NCBI GenBank assembly: GCA_910585195.1
Contig: CAJUCX010000009.1
Location: 1 to 64,000 of the forward strand
Length of the DNA: 64,000 bases
Source of the DNA: an uncultured Christensenellaceae bacterium
GTDB taxonomy: Bacteria; Bacillota; Clostridia; Christensenellales; CAG-314
Reading direction: 5' to 3'
This document shows, piece after piece, positions 60,037 through 64,000 of the stretch; position 1 is the first letter of the stretch; each line of letters opens with the position of its first letter. The position numbers and the translations under genes were made by a program. The notes under the pieces are model-generated. The model did no database searches, had not been told where the DNA came from, and saw nothing but the letters and a program-made list of their open reading frames with translations.

Positions 60037-61213
60037 TTTGAATTTCTCCTTCTTTCCAATTAAACAACGGCGACATTTTTCTTAAAAAGTCTATCGTTTC
60101 TTTAAGTTTATCTACCGCGTAATCTATTTGCTCCATAGTGTTGCTCATACCGAATGAAAACCTTATAGAGCCGTGCCCCAACACTATATCAACACCCATT
60201 GCAAGCAATACGTGCGACGGCTCTAACGAACCGCTGGAACAAGCCGAGCCGCTTGATACGGCTATTCCCGCCAAATCCAGACGATATAAAATGCTTTCGC
60301 CCTCTATATACTCGAAAGAAAAGTTTGCGTTATTAGGCAGTCTGTCCGTCCTGGAACCGTTGAGTTTTACGTTGGGAATTTCTTTTTCTACTCTCTCTAT
60401 AAATCTATCTCTTAGTTTCATGCAATGCTCGGAATAAACTTCCAAATTATTTACGGCGTCTTCTATTGCTTGTCCCAAACCTACGACTGCAGGCGTATTT
60501 GTCGTGCCGCCGCGCATTGCTCTTTCCTGACCGCCGCCGATAATAAGTTTGTCTATCTTTAAGCCGTTTCTTATATACAGCGCGCCGACGCCTTTAGGTC
60601 CGTAAAATTTGTGTGCCGACAGTGTAAGCAAATCGCAACCTATGTCTTTTACGTCAACTTTTATACTTCCGACTGCCTGCACTGCATCTACGTGAAAAAT
60701 GCTGTCGTTTGCTTTTACTAATTTTGCAATTTCTTTATACGGTTGAATCGTGCCGACTTCGTTATTTGCAAGCATTATGGAAACAAGTATTGTATCTTTG
60801 CGCAAAGCTTTTTTCAATTCTTCCAACAAAACTTTACCGTCGCGGTCAACAGGAAGTATTGTTACTTCAAAGCCTTGTTTTTTAAGCCAACTGCAACTGT
60901 TAAGCACCGACGGGTGCTCTATTGCCGAAGTAATTATATGTTTACCCTTCGATTGCTTTGCCCAAGCAGTGCCTTTTATTGCCCAGTTGTTGGCTTCCGT
61001 TCCGCTGCCTGTAAAATATACTTCATTAGGTAAGCAGTTTATTGCCTTTGCGACCTGACTTCTTGCCAAGTCAACTCCTTTTATCGAACTGCGCCCGAAA
61101 GTATGCTGAGAATGGGCATTTCCGAACATATCGGTAAAATACGGCATCATTTTTTCCAAAACATTTTTCGATACAGGAGTTGTCGCCGCGTGGTCAAAAT
61201 ATATTCTATCCAT
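60029..61213 (-). CDS. iscS: Cysteine desulfurase IscS/NifS
   Basis: A 394-aa PLP enzyme that takes sulfur from cysteine. The PLP lysine is in SAHKFYGPKGVGAL, and the catalytic Cys lies in the flexible loop SSGSACSSGS. TGSGTEANNWAI and NNEVGTIQP are also conserved. Overlaps iscR by 8 nt. Confidence 0.96.
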   Translation of the reverse strand: MDRIYFDHAATTPVSKNVLEKMMPYFTDMFGNAHSQHTFGRSSIKGVDLARSQVAKAINCLPNEVYFTGSGTEANNWAIKGTAWAKQSKGKHIITSAIEHPSVLNSCSWLKKQGFEVTILPVDRDGKVLLEELKKALRKDTILVSIMLANNEVGTIQPYKEIAKLVKANDSIFHVDAVQAVGSIKVDVKDIGCDLLTLSAHKFYGPKGVGALYIRNGLKIDKLIIGGGQERAMRGGTTNTPAVVGLGQAIEDAVNNLEVYSEHCMKLRDRFIERVEKEIPNVKLNGSRTDRLPNNANFSFEYIEGESILYRLDLAGIAVSSGSACSSGSLEPSHVLLAMGVDIVLGHGSIRFSFGMSNTMEQIDYAVDKLKETIDFLRKMSPLFNWKEGEIQNV

Positions 61214-61613
61214 TATTTTCCCCCTTTATCAGACTATCTAAGGTAACCGAATCTAAAAAGTCGTTTATAGTTTTGTGCAAATTTGACCAAACATAATACG
61301 ACCTGCACGACTTTGTGCATTTATGTTCTGTATCAAGACAGTCTATAATTTGCAAATTGTCTTCCACTGAACGTAAAATTTCACCTACGGTAGTTTTATC
61401 TGGAGACTTTGTCAAAACATAACCGCCGAATGCACCCCTTGTGCTGGTTACCACGTCGGACTTTTTAAGCATTGACATAATTTGCTCTAAAAATTTGTCC
61501 GTAGTGCCGACCATTTCACTCAGTTGGGAAACGGTAAGATTGCCGTTTTCATAATTTTCCGCCAAATAAATGCAAGCAGACAAACCGTATTTAGCCTTTA
61601 CTGATAACTTCAT
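61206..61613 (-). CDS. iscR: Rrf2/IscR-family regulator
   Basis: A 135-aa winged-helix regulator. KLSVKAKYGLSACIYLAE and STRGAFGGYVLTKSPDKTTVGEILRSVE are canonical for Rrf2. The cluster-binding motif has three Cys (CLDTEHKCTKSC), so it probably senses Fe-S status and represses its own isc operon. A partial palindrome overlaps its transcription start. Confidence 0.93.
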   Translation of the reverse strand: MKLSVKAKYGLSACIYLAENYENGNLTVSQLSEMVGTTDKFLEQIMSMLKKSDVVTSTRGAFGGYVLTKSPDKTTVGEILRSVEDNLQIIDCLDTEHKCTKSCRSYYVWSNLHKTINDFLDSVTLDSLIKGENNG

Positions 61614-61632
61614 AAATTCCCTACTTTTTAAT

Positions 61633-61679
61633 TCCGACTAATTCAATAGGATTTTAACACTTAATATTTATATTGTCAA
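61633..61679 (-). promoter_or_regulatory. isc operon promoter and candidate IscR operator
   Basis: On the minus strand a perfect TTGACA (61674-61679) and TAAAAT (61651-61656) are 17 bp apart. An imperfect 19-bp dyad with TCC/GGA ends (61633-61651) covers the predicted start, a natural place for Rrf2 repression. Confidence 0.65.
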
Positions 61680-61682
61680 CAG

Positions 61683-61715
61683 AAAAAGCCGAAATCATAA
61701 TGATTTCGGCTTTTT
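61683..61715 (-). terminator. Terminator of the trxA-glyA unit
   Basis: A 15-bp perfect stem, AAAAAGCCGAAATCA (61683-61697) with TGATTTCGGCTTTTT (61701-61715), just past the glyA stop and before the isc promoter. Confidence 0.85.
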
Positions 61716-61731
61716 ATTTTTGAAATTAAAT

Positions 61732-62985
61732 TTATCTCAAAATATCGTTTTCGTAAAGCGGGAAGTCTTGCGTAAGTTTCAATACTTTGGCAGAACTTCT
61801 TTCAAGAGCGGCTTCTTTATTTTTGATAAGGTCGGCAATAATTTCGCCGATGATTACCATTTCTGCCTCTTTCATACCCCTTGTCGTAACTGCAGGCGTA
61901 CCGATACGAATGCCGCTTGTTACAAACGGACTTTCCTTGTCAAACGGAATGCCGTTTTTATTTACAGTAACGTGTGCTTCGTCAAGCAAATGCTCAAGCT
62001 CTTTACCGGTAATATCATCTTTTGTAAGGTCAACCAACATCAAATGATTGTCGGTGCCGCCGGTAATGATATTTACGCCGTTTTTAATAAGAGTATCAGC
62101 CAAAGTTTTTGCATTTTTTACAACTTGCTTTTGATATTCTACAAACTCGGGTTGCATTGCTTCTTTTAAGCAAACTGCCTTCGCTGCAATAACGTGCATC
62201 AAAGGACCGCCTTGCGTACCAGGGAAAATTGCTTTGTCAATTGCTTTTGCGTGTTTTTCTTTACACAAAATCAAACCGCCGCGAGGTCCGCGAAGTGTTT
62301 TATGCGTAGTAGTAGTAACAACGTCCGCATATGGAACAGGGCTTGGGTGAATGCCTGCGGCTATAAGTCCTGCAATATGGGCAATGTCAACCATCATAAT
62401 TGCACCGACTTTGTCACAGATTTCTCTGAAACGCTTAAAGTCAATGGCTCTGCCGTATGCGCTTGCACCTGCAATAATCAATTTAGGTTTGCATTCGATT
62501 GCAGTTTTTTCCAAAGCGTCGTAATCTATACGATAGTCTTTTTCAGAAACGAAGTAAGGAACAACGTTAAACCAAGTTCCTGAAACTGCAACAGGACTGC
62601 CGTGGGTCAAGTGTCCGCCGTGTGCAAGGCTCATACCCATATAAGTATCACCGGGTTTCATAAATGCATAAAATGCCGCGAGATTGGCGTTTGCACCACT
62701 GTGCGCCTGTACGTTTGCGTGCTCTGCACCGAACAATTTTTTTGCTCTTTCTATTGCAAGTTTTTCTGCAATGTCAACGCATTGGCAGCCGCCGTAATAT
62801 CTCTTGTCTGGCAAACCTTCTGCATATTTGTTGGTCAGGTGCGACCCCATAGCTGCCATAACGGCAGGCGAGACGATGTTTTCGCTGGCAATCAATTCGA
62901 TGTTTTGTCTTTGGCGGGTAAGCTCCAACTCAAAACTTTCGTAAATTTCCGGGTCAGCGGCTTTAAGAGTTTTGAAATCAATCAT
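61732..62985 (-). CDS. glyA: Serine hydroxymethyltransferase
   Basis: A 417-aa PLP enzyme interconverting serine and glycine with THF. ELIASENIVSPAVMAAMGSHLTNKYAEG, VQAHSGANAN and the PLP lysine in TTTHKTLRGPRGG are canonical. Normal length. Follows trxA by 14 bp. Confidence 0.97.
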   Translation of the reverse strand: MIDFKTLKAADPEIYESFELELTRQRQNIELIASENIVSPAVMAAMGSHLTNKYAEGLPDKRYYGGCQCVDIAEKLAIERAKKLFGAEHANVQAHSGANANLAAFYAFMKPGDTYMGMSLAHGGHLTHGSPVAVSGTWFNVVPYFVSEKDYRIDYDALEKTAIECKPKLIIAGASAYGRAIDFKRFREICDKVGAIMMVDIAHIAGLIAAGIHPSPVPYADVVTTTTHKTLRGPRGGLILCKEKHAKAIDKAIFPGTQGGPLMHVIAAKAVCLKEAMQPEFVEYQKQVVKNAKTLADTLIKNGVNIITGGTDNHLMLVDLTKDDITGKELEHLLDEAHVTVNKNGIPFDKESPFVTSGIRIGTPAVTTRGMKEAEMVIIGEIIADLIKNKEAALERSSAKVLKLTQDFPLYENDILR

Positions 62986-62999
62986 TTTTTTAATCTCCT

Positions 63000-63317
63000 T
63001 TATTTTTCTAAATGTTTATTCAAAAATTTTTCCAAATCTTTTTTAGGCTTAAAACCTACGCTGTTTGCGGCAAGTTCTCCATCCTTAAAAAGACAAACGT
63101 TAGGTATACTGAAAACTTTATACTTAAATGCGATTTCTTGATTTTGGTCGATATCGACTTTTGCAAAAAGCACTTTATCTCCGTAAACACTTTCGAGTTC
63201 TTCAAGCAACGGCGCAAGATTTTTGCAAGGTCCGCACCAAGGCGCCCAAAAATCAACTAAAACAAATTTTGACGACTTTAACGTATCTTCAAAATTTTGA
63301 GCGGAAACTTCCAACAT
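63000..63317 (-). CDS. trxA: Thioredoxin
   Basis: A 105-aa disulfide reductase with the active site WAPWCGPCK (C29 and C32 region) and the cis-Pro in FSIPNVCLF. Cytoplasmic, no signal peptide. Two bases after the rseC-like gene, suggesting redox coupling. Confidence 0.95.
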   Translation of the reverse strand: MLEVSAQNFEDTLKSSKFVLVDFWAPWCGPCKNLAPLLEELESVYGDKVLFAKVDIDQNQEIAFKYKVFSIPNVCLFKDGELAANSVGFKPKKDLEKFLNKHLEK

Positions 63318-63319
63318 AA

Positions 63320-63745
63320 CTATTCCTCCGAATCTGAAATAATCCTTACCAAATAAGGTTTACCCTTTTTACTTAGCGCATATCTCTTATCTATAAGTTT
63401 AAGTACCAAAAATCCCAATGCCAAAGCAACTATAAAAATGCCGAATTGCCAAAACTCAGATAAATTAAGCAAATATGCGGTTAAAAAGCCCACAAGACCG
63501 ATAAACAACGGCAGAGTATAAATAAGCAAAGACATCTTTAAGACCGTTCCGTTTGAAATATTGACCTCTACCTTATCTCCTACTTTTCCTCCAAGCGTGT
63601 TTTCCATCGTCATATCAACGTGTGCTGCGTTAGGTTTTATGGCGCACATATTACAATGTTCGCAACTGGATTTCCTTGGAAATCTTACGGTAATTAAATT
63701 TTTTTTTGTGCGGACAATCTGCCCGACTTCTTTCATTTCATTCAT
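63320..63745 (-). CDS. SoxR-reducing system RseC-family protein
   Basis: A 141-aa protein with a small N-terminal domain containing SSCEHCNMCAIK (three Cys, likely Fe-S or redox) and two membrane helices (about 68-88 and 93-113). This is RseC/MucC topology. In Clostridia such proteins often accompany Rnf or thioredoxin genes; the function here is probably redox-related, but the exact role is unknown. Confidence 0.8.
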   Translation of the reverse strand: MNEMKEVGQIVRTKKNLITVRFPRKSSCEHCNMCAIKPNAAHVDMTMENTLGGKVGDKVEVNISNGTVLKMSLLIYTLPLFIGLVGFLTAYLLNLSEFWQFGIFIVALALGFLVLKLIDKRYALSKKGKPYLVRIISDSEE

Positions 63746-64000
63746 ATAAGTTTATTTACAACAAAAGCGGCAATAACCGACGCACAAGCCGCGGGATAAT
63801 AAGAAATACTGCCTATCACACCCTCGGACTTATTTGCAATGCTTTTTGCGCATACGCAAGGAACGTCCTTAACACCTGCTTGGCGAAGATTTTTTCTTAT
63901 AATTTTTGCCAACCCGTCATTTTCAGTTTTGTAAACGTCTTTGACTTCAAACGACGGCAAATCGTATCTGTTGCCTGCGCCCATTGCGGAAATAATTTGC
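63742..64000 (-). CDS. tcdA: tRNA threonylcarbamoyladenosine dehydratase TcdA (C-terminal part)
   Basis: The frame is open to the window edge, so the gene is cut at its 5' end. The visible 86 residues match the end of TcdA (E1/ThiF fold): ISAMGAGNRYDLPSFEVKDVYKT, then DGLAKIIRKNLRQAG, and a C-terminal GSISYYPAACASVIAAFVV segment. TcdA cyclises t6A37 in tRNAs. An ATG at 63984 is internal, not the start. Overlaps the rseC-like gene by 4 nt. Confidence 0.88.
   Translation of the reverse strand, partial: QIISAMGAGNRYDLPSFEVKDVYKTENDGLAKIIRKNLRQAGVKDVPCVCAKSIANKSEGVIGSISYYPAACASVIAAFVVNKLI

Noticed and set aside
1..64000. CRISPR arrays, IS elements, prophage or att sites
   Set aside because: No regularly spaced repeats, transposase, integrase or phage genes were seen; gene order is that of core chromosome.

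Overview
The window looks like chromosome of a low-GC, endospore-forming, anaerobic member of the Clostridia. It carries the complete spoIIIA operon (AA to AH), spoIIM, spoIVB, ytfJ, a clostridial ispH-rpsA fusion, MEP-pathway isoprenoid genes, the Firmicutes scpAB block and the Firmicutes rpsB-to-nusA superoperon. Apart from one glycosyltransferase at the left edge, every protein gene I accept is on the minus strand. No rRNA, tRNA, CRISPR array, insertion sequence or prophage was seen; this is dense core-genome DNA, so the interest lies in RNAs, regulatory sites and altered core genes.

Layout by coordinate. 1-3.6 kb: the 3' end of an unassigned RNA, a GT4 glycosyltransferase, and an FHA-domain ABC exporter split into ATPase and permease ORFs. 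3.7-5.5 kb: magnesium transporter mgtE behind an M-box riboswitch with its own terminator. 5.5-10.7 kb: surE, a BaiN-like flavoprotein, cmk, plsC and ispH-rpsA. 10.8-15.5 kb: a biotin-dependent Na+-pumping decarboxylase/transcarboxylase operon. 15.6-20.5 kb: an M50 protease, scpA, scpB, ytfI- and ytfJ-like genes, dacB-like and rluB. 20.7-26.7 kb: dacF, spoIIM, spoIVB, recN, argR, nadK. 26.8-33.7 kb: asp23, nusB, folD, xseA, xseB, ispA, OLE RNA, oapA, dxs. 33.7-38.4 kb: spoIIIA. 38.5-49 kb: efp, pepQ-like, an Nfo-like nuclease, ribF, truB, nrnA, rbfA, infB, ylxQ, ylxR, nusA, rimP. 49-58.5 kb: a truncated polC, ispG, rseP, dxr, cdsA, uppS, a PASTA-like ORF, frr, pyrH, tsf, rpsB. 58.5-64 kb: DUF1292, ruvX, a small membrane protein, iscU/iscS/iscR, glyA, trxA, rseC-like and the end of tcdA.

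The two most notable items are these. First, a roughly 580-nt non-coding interval between ispA and a four-helix membrane protein gene next to dxs has the position, size and partner gene of OLE RNA and OapA; it also has its own near-consensus sigma-A promoter. Second, the ORF at the canonical polC locus (between ispG and rimP) keeps only the PolC N-terminal domain, OB fold and an intact DEDDh exonuclease. The PHP and polymerase parts are absent with no trace of a frameshift.

Regulation can be read directly in many places. TTGACA-like/TATAAT-like pairs with exactly 17-bp spacers precede mgtE, the decarboxylase operon, the M50-scpAB operon, nadK, asp23, OLE, rimP, rpsB and iscR. Sigma-E-like promoters precede spoIIIAA and spoIIM, and a sigma-F/G-like one precedes spoIVB. 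Several of these genes (GT4, FHA-ABC ATPase, spoIIIAA, spoIIM) lack a Shine-Dalgarno sequence, and their -10 element sits only a few bases from the start codon, suggesting leaderless mRNAs. All functional calls come from reading sequence and context; no database search was run.
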